DNA of 64,000 bases from Sorghum bicolor (Eukaryota > Streptophyta > Magnoliopsida > Poales > Poaceae): NCBI RefSeq assembly GCF_000003195.3, contig NC_012871.2, positions 20,156,658 through 20,220,657 of the forward strand. The letters are read 5' to 3'. Positions within the stretch are counted from its first letter, which is position 1. Each line of letters starts with the position of its first letter. Shown piece by piece: positions 10,668 through 23,446 of the stretch. Position numbers and translations under genes: made by a program. Under the pieces are notes generated by a model. It ran no database searches, was not told the DNA's origin, and saw only the letters and a program-made list of their open reading frames with translations.

Positions 10668-11125
10668 TGGATCATAGGTTTTTTCGCGGGCACATGTCTG
10701 GTGTGTACACATTATTTTGGTTTCCTTTTGAAGCCGAACTGATGTGCGCATGCCGTGGTGTCGGATTCCTTTTTCGTTCGTACACATTTTTTTTGTTCCT
10801 TTTGGAGCTGCATGCGGGGTCGCACGAAGAGGCTAAGGTTACACCAAACAAAAGTTGCACGAAAAAAATTATCTTTCTTTTATTCTTTTTAGTTGTAGGA
10901 GATATTGGTTGCCTACTGAGTATGTGTTGGCTGAAGCATACACCGATGACTGCCCACGTTGGGGCTGCCCCAATAACGGAGTCAGAAAAAAATTATAGGT
11001 GGGGCGAATTCTATCGCCGCTCACAAAATCACAACTCCGGGCTAATATTGGTCCTAGGATTTGAGTAAATTATGGGTCAAGCCTATTTAAATCAAGCCTC
11101 CATTGTTTGATTCCTTTCTCTTTGA
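10668..11125. other. Intergenic, no gene seen
   Basis: This sequence separates the Copia LTR from the first MITE. A short imperfect duplication around TTGGTTTCCTTTTGAAGC and TTGTTCCTTTTGGAGC (10718-10810) is the only structure I see. The open frame here has no recognisable domain. Confidence 0.4.
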
Positions 11126-11360
11126 ATTCTTCCTCTATCCCATTGAAAATGTCGTTTTTAATTTTCAGACTTTTTATTTAACTGTTCATCTTATTAAAAA
11201 ATATAAATATTATTTATTTTATTATGACTTGTTTTGTCAATAAAAATCTTTAACAATGATTTATTTATTTTACTATTTGTATAACAAAATTAAATAAGAC
11301 AAACAGTCCAATAGAAAATTAGAAAGTCAAAAATGACATTTTAAGTGGAACTGAGGAGTA
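11126..11360. mobile_element. Stowaway-like MITE, about 235 bp
   Basis: The two ends are imperfect inverted repeats about 45 bp long. The left arm has TCCTCTATCCCATTGAAAA and the right arm, read in reverse complement, has ATACTCCTCAGTTCCACTT. The interior is AT-rich and non-coding. The termini resemble the CTCCCTCCGTCCC class of Stowaway/Mariner MITEs. A TA duplication is only weakly visible. Confidence 0.65.
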
Positions 11361-11435
11361 TGTCCTTGGCGGTTTGCCCAATAATATTTTATTTTTATAT
11401 TTGAATTTGGTCTTTTGGGAGGATGATAATTAAAT

Positions 11436-11486
11436 AGGCTGATGAGCAATACCTGATAATCTTTTAGGCTGATGAGCAATACCTGA
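11436..11486. repeat. Short direct duplication (21 bp, period 30)
   Basis: An identical 21-bp block beginning AGGCTGATGAGCAAT occurs at 11436 and again at 11466. It is a simple local duplication in the intergenic region upstream of the ubiquitin-L40 gene. Confidence 0.8.
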
Positions 11487-11690
11487 ACGGCTGAACCTGG
11501 CATTTATACGGCAGAACTCTGAACGGTTGAGTCACCGAGACGTTGATGGCCAACGGCCAACACGGCAGTGCGGCACGCGCCTTCAATGGGCCGATGCTGC
11601 TTGCTGGACTCAACCAAAACTTGGCACAGGTGTCGACTCGCTCCTCATTGCCATATCGCAGCCTCGCAGGCTCACGGCCATGGACGCTTG

Positions 11691-11935
11691 GGCGTTGTTT
11701 ACTTGCAAAATAGTTTACAAAATGTGAATAGTATTAATTTCGTTTGTATTTGACAAATACTATTCAATCATGGACTAACTAGGCTTAAAAGATTTTTCTC
11801 GTCAATTCCGATCCAACTGTGTAATTAGTTTTTATTTTCGTCTATATTTAATATTTTATACATACGTCTAAAGATTCGATATCACGAGATATCTAAAATA
11901 TTTTGTAAAATTTTTTTGGAACTAAATAAGACTTT
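11691..11935. mobile_element. hAT-type MITE of a common grass family
   Basis: Read on the minus strand this begins with TTTAGTTCC and contains TCTTTAGACG, AGCCTAGTTAGTCCATGAT and CAAATACAAACGAAA in the order typical of an abundant sorghum/maize MITE. Ends are inverted relative to each other (GTTTACTTGCAAAATAG left, GGAACTAAATAAGAC right). Non-coding. It lies about 270 bp upstream of the L40 promoter motifs. Superfamily is from memory. Confidence 0.6.
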
Positions 11936-12205
11936 GGATGATGGGCTACACAGGGAAGGTAAACAAGAATGGGTCTGGGTCTAGAGTGGCACCGCCAGTA
12001 GCTGGGGCGGCCGGCTCACCACGCTGTGGCTCCGTCAGTTGGCTGCCCAAAGCAAGAATCCTACCACGGGACGAAACACCCGTTTGATTACAAGTAAAAA
12101 AAATGAGACCAAATTTAATTTAATAGATGATTTTAGACGATAACATTTTTTCTAGCGAAATTTGGAAGGGGCGCGGGGGGCCCAATAATTTCGGGTGAAA
12201 GCCCC

Positions 12206-12290
12206 GGCCCAATGGAAACCCTAGAGCCCGTGGGTCGAGCAGAAAAGGCCCAGTCCAATGAAAACCCTAGCCCTCCTGCCGTGGTATAAA
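12206..12290 (+). promoter_or_regulatory. Promoter of the ubiquitin-L40 gene (site II, telo-box, TATA)
   Basis: Two GGCCCA site II elements (12206-12211 and 12247-12252) each precede an AAACCCTAG telo-box (12216-12224 and 12262-12270). TATAAA follows at 12285-12290, about 120 bases before the ATG. Site II plus telo-box is the known signature of plant ribosomal-protein and translation genes, tying expression to dividing cells through TCP-type factors. Confidence 0.85.
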
Positions 12291-12401
12291 AGCAGGTGGC
12301 CGCCGCCTGCCGTTCCTCACCCTGCCCCTTTGTGCACGAAGCCGACGAGCAGCCGCCGCGCTAAAGCTTCGTCCGGGGAGCTCCGGAGAAGGGCCGGGTA
12401 G

Positions 12402-14581
<2,180 letters not shown>

Positions 14582-15065
14582 AACTTGGCAAATCGGTTCC
14601 GTGTGCGACGTTTGGGTCAACAAGATGTCTAGAAGTTTCAAAGCTTTTGTCGCTGCATAATGCTGCTGCTTCTTTTCTAAGTCAGAACTTTGTGGTGTTC
14701 CTGTTCAGGGTCTTCAGCATGTATGTGCTGGCATAAATCGTGACAGAAGTCTGGGTTAATATTATCACTATATATGTTAGCGTAACTCTATTGTGGCTGT
14801 TCCTTTTAGTTGCTGATGGTGTCGTGCTGCCTTATACGTAAATGTTAGCCCAATAAGCCCAACAGCGAATTTCATGTAATGGCTGGCTTGCTTGCTTTAG
14901 TTTTGTTAGTCGCAATTACCAGCTTACACTTTCTTTTGGAACTCAGGAATATGGTAGTGGGCGGCGGCAGCAGAAGACAGGCATACACGGTAGCCTAATT
15001 AGTTTTAACCGTCCGATAGAAAGTTAATGGATCTCCTTGGTAGCGGTTGAAATTCACGCATTAAC
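14582..15065 (+). other. 3' UTR and downstream flank of RPL40
   Basis: The stretch after the stop codon is T-rich and non-coding, as expected of a plant 3' UTR. I see no single decisive poly(A) signal, and transcript end is likely between 14830 and 14930. No other feature seen up to the MITE at 15066. Confidence 0.4.
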
Positions 15066-15230
15066 ATAGGCCTCGTTTAGTTTCTAAAATTTTTCAGTAT
15101 TCTCTGGGCTGAAATAAAAAAAATTAATTGCATAGATTGTCTGTAATTTATAAGATAATTTTTTTGAGTCTAGTTAGTTTGTAATTGAGCAATAATTATT
15201 GAATATACACAAAAGTGCTACAGAAGCAAA
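15066..15230. mobile_element. Degenerate hAT-type MITE fragment
   Basis: It starts GGCCTCGTTTAGTTTCTAAA, then has TTGCATAGATTGTCTGTAAT, TGAGTCTAGTTAGTTTGTAA and AAAAGTGCTAC, the same order of blocks as the MITE at 11691-11935 but in opposite orientation and with an internal deletion. Two copies therefore flank the RPL40 gene. Confidence 0.55.
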
Positions 15231-15617
15231 AGCGGACTTATCCGTTTTAGTATATATAAGGCGTAAATACTTTTTATTTATATATCTAATACAAGGTATG
15301 CTCTCATAAATATAAATATAGTACTACTAGTGTTATGAACAGAATTAAATACGTTTTTGGTTTTTGAACCAAGAGTATTTATGAAACCAAAAACATGGAA
15401 AATAATTTGTGAAATAAATCTTTTAAGTTTAATTCATAATTGAATATCAATTGCCAAATAAAACGAAGAGTTCATGTAAACTTTAACACCTCGAAACCGA
15501 AAACGGAATGGGTAAAATTGCTGCCGCCGCCACCGTCCTATGTTCAGTCGAAGAAAATGAAAACAAAGGAATTGAGCAAATTTGGCTCCTGAACACTCTT
15601 AATATCAATTGGTATTA
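15231..15617. other. AT-rich intergenic, nothing recognised
   Basis: AT-rich sequence without a coherent ORF, inverted repeat or known motif. Confidence 0.35.
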
Positions 15618-15806
15618 GAGCAGCTGCAACAGATATGCTATCCATGTTGTCTAGGCTATTTTTACATTTTAAAGCCAAAGTTAAACTCCAACAGATGTGC
15701 CATCTGGTTTGCTAAAATAGCAAGTTTGCTATTCCTAAATTTTCACTTGTCATATATAGCATGTCGTACTCACTAGCTATCCTATATAAAGGCTGTTGTG
15801 GAACTC
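15618..15806. mobile_element. Tourist/Harbinger-like MITE (degenerate)
   Basis: The left end GAGCAGCTGCAACAG and the right end CTGTTGTGGAACTC are imperfect inverted repeats, flanked by TTA on the left and TAT on the right. Interior is AT-rich and non-coding. It is the first of three similar small elements in a row. Confidence 0.55.
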
Positions 15807-15875
15807 TATTATGTGAGTGAATTTTTTATTTTACACAATGGCTAAATCTTGTAATTTAGAATATAATTTTAGCTA

Positions 15876-16226
15876 GCATCTCCAAGGGTTTTGCATTTGA
15901 GGTTTGCATTTGAGTAATTTGCCAAAAAGCTCAAAAAAAGTATCCAACGGTTTTGCATATGGAGTTTGCAATTTGGGAAACTTAGCAAATGAGGGAGCAA
16001 ACTTGGCAAAAATGCCAAGCTGTGGACGACTTTGCAAACCCGATCGCGTGAGCAAAGTCACGCGCGAGGAAAGCGCGCGCGCCTGGAGACCTTCTATTTT
16101 TATCGTTTGCCAAGTCCAAATGTCAATTCCCTTGGAGATGACCTATTTTTATCCTTTGCATTTTGTTATGGGAGTTTGCAAATAGCAACAAATGCCAAGT
16201 CAATTTGCCAAAGCCTTTGGAGATGC
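15876..16226. mobile_element. Harbinger-like MITE with GCATCTCCAA termini, ~350 bp
   Basis: Terminal inverted repeats GCATCTCCAAGG and (reverse complement) GCATCTCCAAAG bound the element. The interior repeats TTTGCAT/ATTTGCCAA motifs in both orientations and has a short CpG-rich core near 16040-16085 (CACGCGCGAGG). The open frames across it are not credible proteins. Confidence 0.65.
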
Positions 16227-16529
16227 TCCGTTAGGTATATTTATGTTATTTTTTCTTTTAGATTGAATTTGTTTTTGCATTACGCAGAGTCCAAAAAAGC
16301 GAAAAAATACACCACCACATTGCTTTATTGAGCGGTCGTCCCTGGTATGTCGTTGTGTTCATTGGTTTAAGTCTAGTTCCTCTCGAATTTGTTTCTCTCA
16401 GTTTGGTGTTGAGTTGGTTCTGTATACACGTATTAGATTGGTTTCTTGTGCCATCTTTCTGAAAAAAAGAATGTTTAGTTGTACGTGAACAGACAAGAAA
16501 TAAGAAGATTTGTAGAATTCCTTATCTAA

Positions 16530-16804
16530 GAGCAACTCCAAGAGCTTTACTAAAATTAGTAGTTAAATTTGTTATTTTCTAAAATAGAAAACTTCTTAAA
16601 AATAAAGAGATCCACAATTGCCTTGATATTTTATAAAATCGGATAGTTAGTGTCAGTAGCTGCCTATATATGGCTACCGAAAATTAAGAATAGCAAACTT
16701 TCTATTCTACAAAATTAGATATCACATATGTTGGAGCTTATCATTTGCTATGTAAATTCTAAAATAGCCTCCACAACAGAATAAACAAGTTGTTGGAGTT
16801 GCTC
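16530..16804. mobile_element. Harbinger-like MITE with TAA target duplication, 275 bp
   Basis: Perfect 12-bp terminal repeats GAGCAACTCCAA and TTGGAGTTGCTC are flanked by TAA at 16527-16529 and TAA at 16805-16807, the 3-bp duplication typical of PIF/Harbinger. AT-rich and non-coding. Confidence 0.8.
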
Positions 16805-16807
16805 TAA

Positions 16808-16858
16808 TACTCCCTCTGCTCCAAATTAAGTGTCATTTTAGGTTTTCGTGCTACAAGT
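16808..16858 (+). mobile_element. Stowaway-like terminus (fragment)
   Basis: TACTCCCTCTGCTCCAAATT followed by AAGTGTCATTTTAGG matches the conserved Stowaway end. The opposite end was not found nearby, so this is a truncated copy or one with a distant partner. Confidence 0.5.
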
Positions 16859-17520
16859 TTGATTCGATTTATAGAAAATACATGCCGCGCACACCCCACC
16901 TGCTTGCCCTTCGATGTGCGCCACATGCCCTGCGGCATGGACGACGAGGATGAACGGAGCTCCTCGAACCCTAGGTGCTGCGCACTATTTAAGCCATGGC
17001 CGCCGTCGTCCTCATCTCCTAGAGCTCCTCAGCACCGCCACCACGCCTTCTCCTTCCCTCTCCCTGCTATGGCCGCGACGAGCTTCCCCGAGCACCTCTA
17101 CCACTCTCCTCCCCTTTCGATCCATTGAGCACCTGGCCGTGCCACGACGCCGACAACTCCACCACCGCGACCCTACCTCAGCAGCGCGTCCACCCACCGA
17201 TGGGGCCTCACCGCGTCGCAACCACGGCAACCGCGACCTCTCTTCCTCCTAGTGTACTGGCACCATGGACGAGCCGACCTCCTCTATCGCACCATAACAG
17301 AGCCGACACCACCACGACATGCTCTGGCTCGCGCCCGTCAACTGTGAGCAGCAGGGCACCCGAGCGTAGCCGCCTGTTCTCCTCTGCGCGATGCTACGTC
17401 GCGAGAGCCCCGCCTCGCCATGGCACGCCAGTCCACGGTCAGGGGCACTCCTGCCCTACCTCCTTGTCGGACAAGTCCTGGACAACCACCCATGGGGAAT
17501 AGAATATTGGCGGACAGAAA
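16859..17520. other. GC-rich segment with overlapping Pro/Arg-rich frames, unrecognised
   Basis: A 650-bp island of high GC content interrupts AT-rich DNA. Three frames are open for 90-125 codons on the plus strand and others on the minus strand, all low-complexity Pro/Ser/His/Arg-rich. That pattern is what GC-rich DNA yields by chance. It could be a captured exon, an old CpG-rich transposon segment or the far end of the neighbouring Gypsy element. No domain recognised. Confidence 0.3.
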
Positions 17521-18103
17521 AGCGGACACAAAGATATCTGATGGACTGAAATTTTCATGATATATATTAGGGTAAGAATTGCATTGTACTGCAGGATATA
17601 TTTGAAGGTTATATTGCGGTACTTATCTGGTTAAAAAAACAATCAAAGGCAGAAAAGGCTAAGAGGTGCAAAAAAAAACAAAAAGAAAAAAAGCCGCACC
17701 TAAAAAAAGAGTCAAAAAATAAAAAAAAGAAATTAAAAAAAATTTCTAAAGTGCTTGCATCCTTTTAAGTCCTTGTGCTGAGTTGCATTATATTGTTACT
17801 TGCTTGAACTAGGTCTAGGACAAGTTTAGACCGGTAACATAGACTAGCTTAGGACTACTTTTTAATCTTGCAACTGAATTAAATTATTGCTATTCCTTGC
17901 TAGTATATTATGCCTTCCAGATCCTTATTTTTCTCTGACCAAGTACAGGTTTGCCTTACAACTGTTACACTGAAGCTACAACAGTATCACAACCATCCAC
18001 CGATTGCACTGCCTGTTTCATTAGTAAGAACACTTGTAAGACCGTGGTAAGACGCTTGAGAGTGTGTGACTTAACTCCTTGACCACGTCCTAGTAGCTGC
18101 TGT
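17521..18103 (+). repeat. 5' leader of a decayed Gypsy element
   Basis: An A-rich stretch (17630-17750, many runs of A with C or G) is followed by AT-rich sequence running to the first gag-like frame. I recognise this as the untranslated region in front of gag in grass Gypsy elements. No gene is seen in it. Confidence 0.4.
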
Positions 18104-18544
18104 GTGTTTTCTTGTTTGATGCTAACAATGACAGGTTACAACACTCACCGATTTGAAACATCAACCATGCAATATCATATGTGTGAACGGAGGAAGATTA
18201 AGAATGCATCTAGTGTTTTGAGATATTTAGCATCAACCTTGTGGGAGTCTTTAAGTTCTTCAGACAAACCTCACACATGGAACGATATGAAAATTATTAT
18301 GAGAGAGACTTTCGTTAATCCATCTCTTGTAATTAATTCAAATGATGAGGTCTATCAAATAGACCAGTCTCTTGTTATTCCTTCTATTGTGCCTATTTTT
18401 TTGCAAGAAAATGTACAAAAGAGGGAGGATGACATGATAGTAAGTGAGGTGCTCATATCCTCATATGAAAATTCAGAACCATCACTCATTACTTATATTT
18501 ACAATGAGAGTAAAGGTAATACTCATGATGCTACAATCATGTAA
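18104..18544 (+). pseudogene. Gypsy Gag-related fragment
   Basis: A 146-codon frame whose central part (HTWNDMKIIMRETFVNPS) resembles the 'W..LK..MR..F.P' core of Ty3/Gypsy Gag. The rest, rich in Glu, Asp and Ser, is not a full capsid domain and no zinc knuckle follows. The first credible ATG is a few codons in (MLTMTGY). Protease, reverse transcriptase and integrase are missing, so the element is internally deleted. Confidence 0.45.
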
Positions 18545-18588
18545 GGTGAGAATTCTCTCGACATGCTGAATTTTCCACCAATCATGCT

Positions 18589-19279
18589 ATGATAGAGCAA
18601 ATTTTAGTAGAACCTTCGCTTGATTCACCTTTGTCACAAAATAATTTCCTTGATGTTCCTTGTGACAAAGATGACTTGTATGATGATATTTATGTTATAC
18701 CCATGCAACCATTAATGAATCATCATGTGATATGTGTGTTGGAATCCAACACTTGTGCTGAAAATGGACATGTTATTCATAATGCTAGTGATGTTGATGA
18801 GCTAAAATTGATTTCTTCTTTAAATACTTTGGGTTACATTGAATTCGATGTTTTGTGCAATCTTAGTTATTTGGAGGAGAAACTCTATACACATGCTGAT
18901 TTGCCTTGGTTGTCTAGACATACATATCATGTTTTTGGCAAATATAACAATGAAGGACAATATATGGTACACCGAGTTTTACATTTGTACAAATCTGAAT
19001 TCTCCTTTTGCTGAGCAAAATTATGATCAATTAGAGGACTATACAATCAATAGTGTTTCCATGCCATATTCCTCTAGTTTTGCTTTACAATCCCAAGTGG
19101 AATCTAAAGAAGGAGAGAACATGTTTCTTGTTGGTATTAATCTTTTGTGGGATACTATTGACAAAAATCTTGTGCCTTTTAATCGAGGAGACTACATGTT
19201 TATAGGAGAAGAAATGCTACAAACCAAAAATATGTGGTGCTATTCTTTCTCCCAACATTGTCCATTTCTATTATTTTGA
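18589..19279 (+). pseudogene. Spacer-ORF remnants of the decayed Gypsy element
   Basis: Two overlapping frames (18589-19014 and 18839-19279) read as one acidic protein interrupted by a frame change near 18980-19014. Segments such as LGYIEFDVLCNLSYLEEKLY and NRGDYMFIGEE recall the spacer proteins lying between Gag and the 3' LTR in some grass Gypsy families. That is remembered resemblance only. Function unknown. Confidence 0.4.
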
Positions 19280-19349
19280 CAGCCTCGTTTATTTTCATGA
19301 TGTGCATGATCAACTTCAAGCAACATCGACACCGAGGATGGCTTTTTGT

Positions 19350-19474
19350 CAAAAAGGGGAGGATGATGAGGACATGGCCTCCATGCATATGACCATGATT
19401 AGATAATCGCATTGAGTCCAAATAGATCAGCAAGGGCATCCAAATGGAGAAGGAGTCCCAACTAAAATCAACAC
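19350..19474 (+). repeat. Gypsy polypurine tract and start of its 3' LTR
   Basis: AAAAAGGGGAGGATGATGAG is a polypurine tract followed by a TG start at about 19364. The LTR is cut by the solo Copia LTR at 19475 and seems to resume at 21344. Confidence 0.45.
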
Positions 19475-21338
19475 TAAAAGGTCCTAATATGGCTATAGGG
19501 GGGGGTGAATAGCCTATTTAAAAGTTCTACAAACCACTAGAGCAAAGGGATTAGTACAACAAAAGGCGTAAAGCGATTTTGCTCTAGCTCTATAGGGTTG
19601 TAAGCCACCTATCCAATAATTCTAGTTAACTAGATCACTAGGCACACAAAAGCTAGGTCACTACAAGCTACACAAGGCAAAATTAGCAAGTAAACTTAAT
19701 TACACTACTTTACTAGAATGTAAAAGAGAGGTTAAGAGCTTTATACCGCCTCGTAGGGGATGAATCAATCACCATGTGCAAATGAATAAACATCGAGCGA
19801 ATGCCAATCAGCCATATTTGAGACACCAATTTTTCTCCCGAGGTTCACGTGCTTGCCGACACGCTAGTCCCCGTTGTGTCGACCAACACATGGTGGTTCG
19901 GTGGCTAAGAGGTGTTGCATGAACCTCGTCCACACAATTGGACACTGCAAGATCTACCCACAAGTGAGGTAACTTAATGACACAAGCTGTTTACTAGAGT
20001 TACCTTTTGGCTCTCCATCGAGGAAGGTACAAGCCACCTCACAATCACCGGGAGATGGCCACAAACAATCAACAACTCATGCCAATGCTCTTCTACTACT
20101 CTTAGCTATCTAGGTGGTGGCAACCACCAAGAGTAACAAGAAAACCATAGCCAATCAATCCCCAAGTGTCACTAAATGCAATCACTCAAGAAAATGCACT
20201 TAGAATTACTCCCAATCTTACAAAGATGGTTAATCTATGAAGGAGATGAGTAGGAGGTGTTTGCTTAGGCTCACAAGAATGTCAAGTATGTTAAAATGCC
20301 AAGAGAGTTACCCTTGAGGTGGCCAAACACTATTTATAAGCAACCACAAAGAATAGAGCCATTACTCACTTGGGGGCTACCCTATCAGGGGTGTCGGACG
20401 CACCAACACAGGGCATCAGATCTGCCCTTAGCGTCCAATGCTACCTTGACAGGCGCGCTTGATTGTGTCACGTGTCCTCAGTCAAATGTGACCCGTTGAT
20501 CTCTAACGGTCACTTAAACATTAAAGTTTGTAGGGACTACTCGTCGCACACATTAGGTGTAACGCACCGGACGCGCCACTCGAACACCGGACGCAACTTA
20601 GAGAGTTTAGAAACTGATCGGGATGTGTTAGACGCGTCTGTCAGTAGGCCATTGGATGTAGCTAGTGTCCGACACACACAACACTTGAAACCCTTGCTCG
20701 TGCCCCTGCTGACCACACACCGGATGCGGGAATAGTGCTCGGGCTGCATCCGACACTCACTCGTCGAACGCTTCGACCGCTCCACTCAGAAACGCGTCAA
20801 GTTCGCATAATGCATCGGACGCTAGGCCAGCGTCCGACACTGCCGAGTCTAGTGTCCGCGACTTTGCCTCCTCTTCAACCCCATCACAAAGTGCTAACCA
20901 CCAAGTGTTTCACCTTGTGCATGTATGTTAGCATATTTTTACAAACATTTTCGAGGGTTAAGTTAGCTCACTAGGTTCTAAATGCACGCACATGAACAAT
21001 GACACCTAGTGGCACTTGATAACCGTTTAGCTAAAGAATTCCCCTCTTTATAGTATAGCTATCTATCCTAAACGTGATCACACCCTCTATGGTGTCTTGA
21101 TCACGAAAACCAAAACCTTAAGCAATACCTTTACCTTGATCTCCAAAAGAGTTTTGTTTTCTTGTTCTTCTTTTCTAAGTTGAGCACTTGATCATCTTGT
21201 GGTCATCACCATCATCACCATGATCATCTCTTGCTCCATCACTTGGCATGTACCAACCTCGTCTAATCTACACATACTTAGCATAGAGGTTAGTACTTTG
21301 GGTTTCATCAATTATCCAAAACCAAACTAGGGCTTTCA
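19475..21338 (-). mobile_element. Copia solo LTR with AACAC target duplication
   Basis: A 1864-bp LTR begins TAAAAGGTCC (first dinucleotide TG changed to TA) and ends CTTTCA. It is flanked by AACAC at 19470-19474 and AACAC at 21339-21343, a perfect 5-bp duplication. No internal region exists, so two LTRs have recombined to leave one. It shares the GGGGGGTGAAT block near its start and the CCGGACGC motifs (20550-20840) with the LTR at 5705. Frames inside are not genes. Confidence 0.88.
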
Positions 21339-21343
21339 AACAC

Positions 21344-22000
21344 CTAGGGCGCATACAGACTCTGTTTTCGATGATTCATATATGGATAGAAAGATAATTT
21401 GATAAGCTAACCAATGACTTTATTTTCATGTAAAAACTCATCCGGAGTCAATGGGAATCATCAAAACATATTAGTGTCTAGAATCTGCCAGGATGCTACG
21501 ACATTGTCTTTTGGTCTGTTGGGTCGTGTATCGTCTTAGAGCCCATTAGGGGGTGTATCCAGCGGGGTGATGTCTAGAGCTCTATAATTAGCAGCCATCG
21601 CTCTCATTAGGGTTGGATTTTGTTGCATTCTTATTTTCCACATGAAACATACATTATTTGCTGCAAATGTATCGCCAAGATCATTTACTGTTAAACCAGG
21701 GTCCCTGTGTTCGCCTGTGATGATTAGTCCTTTTGAATAAAGATTTGAATTTCTCCTTATGTTAGAGCCTCATGTTTATTTGCAATTTCAGATTGCATTC
21801 ATCTCGTTCTTGCTTATGTTCTCGATTCGCTTGCAGGAAAGCCTTATCGGCGGGGTGAATCACGTTCATGTGGTTGATAACTAACAGAACAGTGGTGTAA
21901 TGATTGTAGGGGTCCAAATCAGTCTTGGTTCGAAGCCTAGATTATGAACATCAAGTTTCCACCAATTGACGCTATCGTACCTATCAGAAGATCGGGCCTT
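21344..22000 (+). repeat. Remainder of the Gypsy 3' LTR
   Basis: Sequence after the solo LTR continues without coding capacity up to a GC-rich transition near 22000. By position it is the second half of the LTR interrupted at 19475. End not determined. Confidence 0.35.
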
Positions 22001-22184
22001 GTCTACACCAGCCATCACCGTTGTCGGGCCTTATGCTGACAAGAAGCCACTAGGTGCTCCCTAGCCCAGCGACATCGCCAGATGGGCTCTCGGGCCTCAT
22101 GCCCCCACACTGGAGGAGTCGCACTCCCCGCATCGTGTCGGTGGGGCTACGGCTTCCATCTCGACCCGTGACATCGCTTCAATC

Positions 22185-22246
22185 TGAGAGAGAGAGAGAG
22201 AGAGAAAGGAAGTGAGTGGTTGGGTATACCGCTGAGGGAAGGAGAG

Positions 22247-22298
<52 letters not shown>
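22185..22298. repeat. (GA)n microsatellites
   Basis: Two GA/AG tracts, about 22185-22206 and 22250-22298, are separated by a purine-rich spacer. A TATATA-containing segment follows at 22310. Confidence 0.95.
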
Positions 22299-22300
<2 letters not shown>

Positions 22301-22369
22301 AGGATCCTCTTATATACTCTAGGATTTCAAAGTGGGCTGGTTTGAGCTTGTGAGCTTGCCAAAATCAGC

Positions 22370-22632
22370 AGAGGTGTGCCTCTTAAGAGCTTTGCCTCCA
22401 GAAATGACCTCCATTTTCAGACATGGGCCTCTCATAAAATCCATTTTAGGTGGCAGAGATTTGTTAAACGCCTCTATAAATTAGTTTTAGTACACGAGCA
22501 GTTTCTGACCTCCTCCATAAATAAAACATCCGCCTAAAAATGAATCCTCGGGTATTTTAGAAGATGGTTGAATTTTGTGACCACCACGGTTAATGATTAG
22601 ATAGTGTCTCGTGAAATCATTTCATAGTAGTG
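22370..22632. mobile_element. Possible CACTA transposon end
   Basis: The motif CCTC(C/T)A(T/G)AAAT and relatives recur at about 22387, 22471, 22512 and 22528, like the subterminal repeats of grass CACTA elements. The stretch ends TTTCATAGTAGTG at 22632, which on the minus strand starts CACTACTATG. The other end is not identified. Confidence 0.4.
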
Positions 22633-23049
22633 TCATCTAAGAATTGCTGTTTGCCTTGAATGTAAGTTATCATAGCATTCTTTATCAATCTAAGGCCTTG
22701 AGCAATTTTAGTAACAAAAGAGGCACATTCTACATTGCCAACACGAGTGGAGCACCCTTCTATGTTCCATAATAGCCACAACAGGTGAAACACAAAAATT
22801 GCTTATTATCACGGCATACAAAAATGTCGAACTTATCAGTTTCAACAGTTCATAATGTCAAGGATTTATATATAGTCATAGCAATCCAAAATGACCGCCT
22901 CTATTAAGTTTTATGTAGTGGTGTGCCAATGTTGCAAGAAATGAAGAGTATGAATATGAACATCGTTAGTTCTAGGAGCATGAGAAGAACTTTATCTAGT
23001 TATATCAATCCAAAACTCTTCTTGACTAAATTTATCCAAAGCATTAGGA
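22633..23049. other. Intergenic, nothing recognised
   Basis: AT-rich sequence with no credible ORF or repeat structure. Confidence 0.35.
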
Positions 23050-23446
23050 TCTCTTTCTATGAACGAGAAAACTCTTCATGAGAAAGTCAAGTCTACTCTA
23101 GTGGAGCTGGTGTTCAAGGTGCGAAGGAATTCTAGAGTAAGAGCACGAACCTTGCTTATCTTCAACTTATGCATTCTTGACTTAATGTTCAACAATTGAT
23201 CAATGCCAATCAACTATATATATATGCAAAGCAAGCCACTATTGAGATCAAACAACATTCACTTCTTTTTGTTTTGTTTTGCCTTATCAAATGTACTTGC
23301 TTCTTCTTCACTTAGGACATGACATGAGTTTGATATAATCATTAGCAACGAACCCCATTGAAAGACTCACCAAACTCATCATTAGTCATTTAACTGTTTT
23401 ATCATGCAACGACAAAAACCTACTAGAGGACCTAGATGCACTTTCA
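23050..23446 (-). repeat. Decayed Copia LTR terminus
   Basis: The end reads ACTAGAGGACCTAGATGCAC followed by TTTCA, almost the same as the end of the Copia LTR at 7220-7251. The preceding 350 bp resemble it only weakly. This is a truncated old LTR. Confidence 0.5.

Noticed and set aside
10668..11068. 133-codon plus-strand ORF starting at 10667
   Set aside because: No domain, begins at the LTR boundary, and composition is not coding-like.
20296..20974. ORFs of 67-90 codons around CCGGACGC motifs
   Set aside because: Inside the solo LTR 19475-21338; no domain and no conservation between LTRs.
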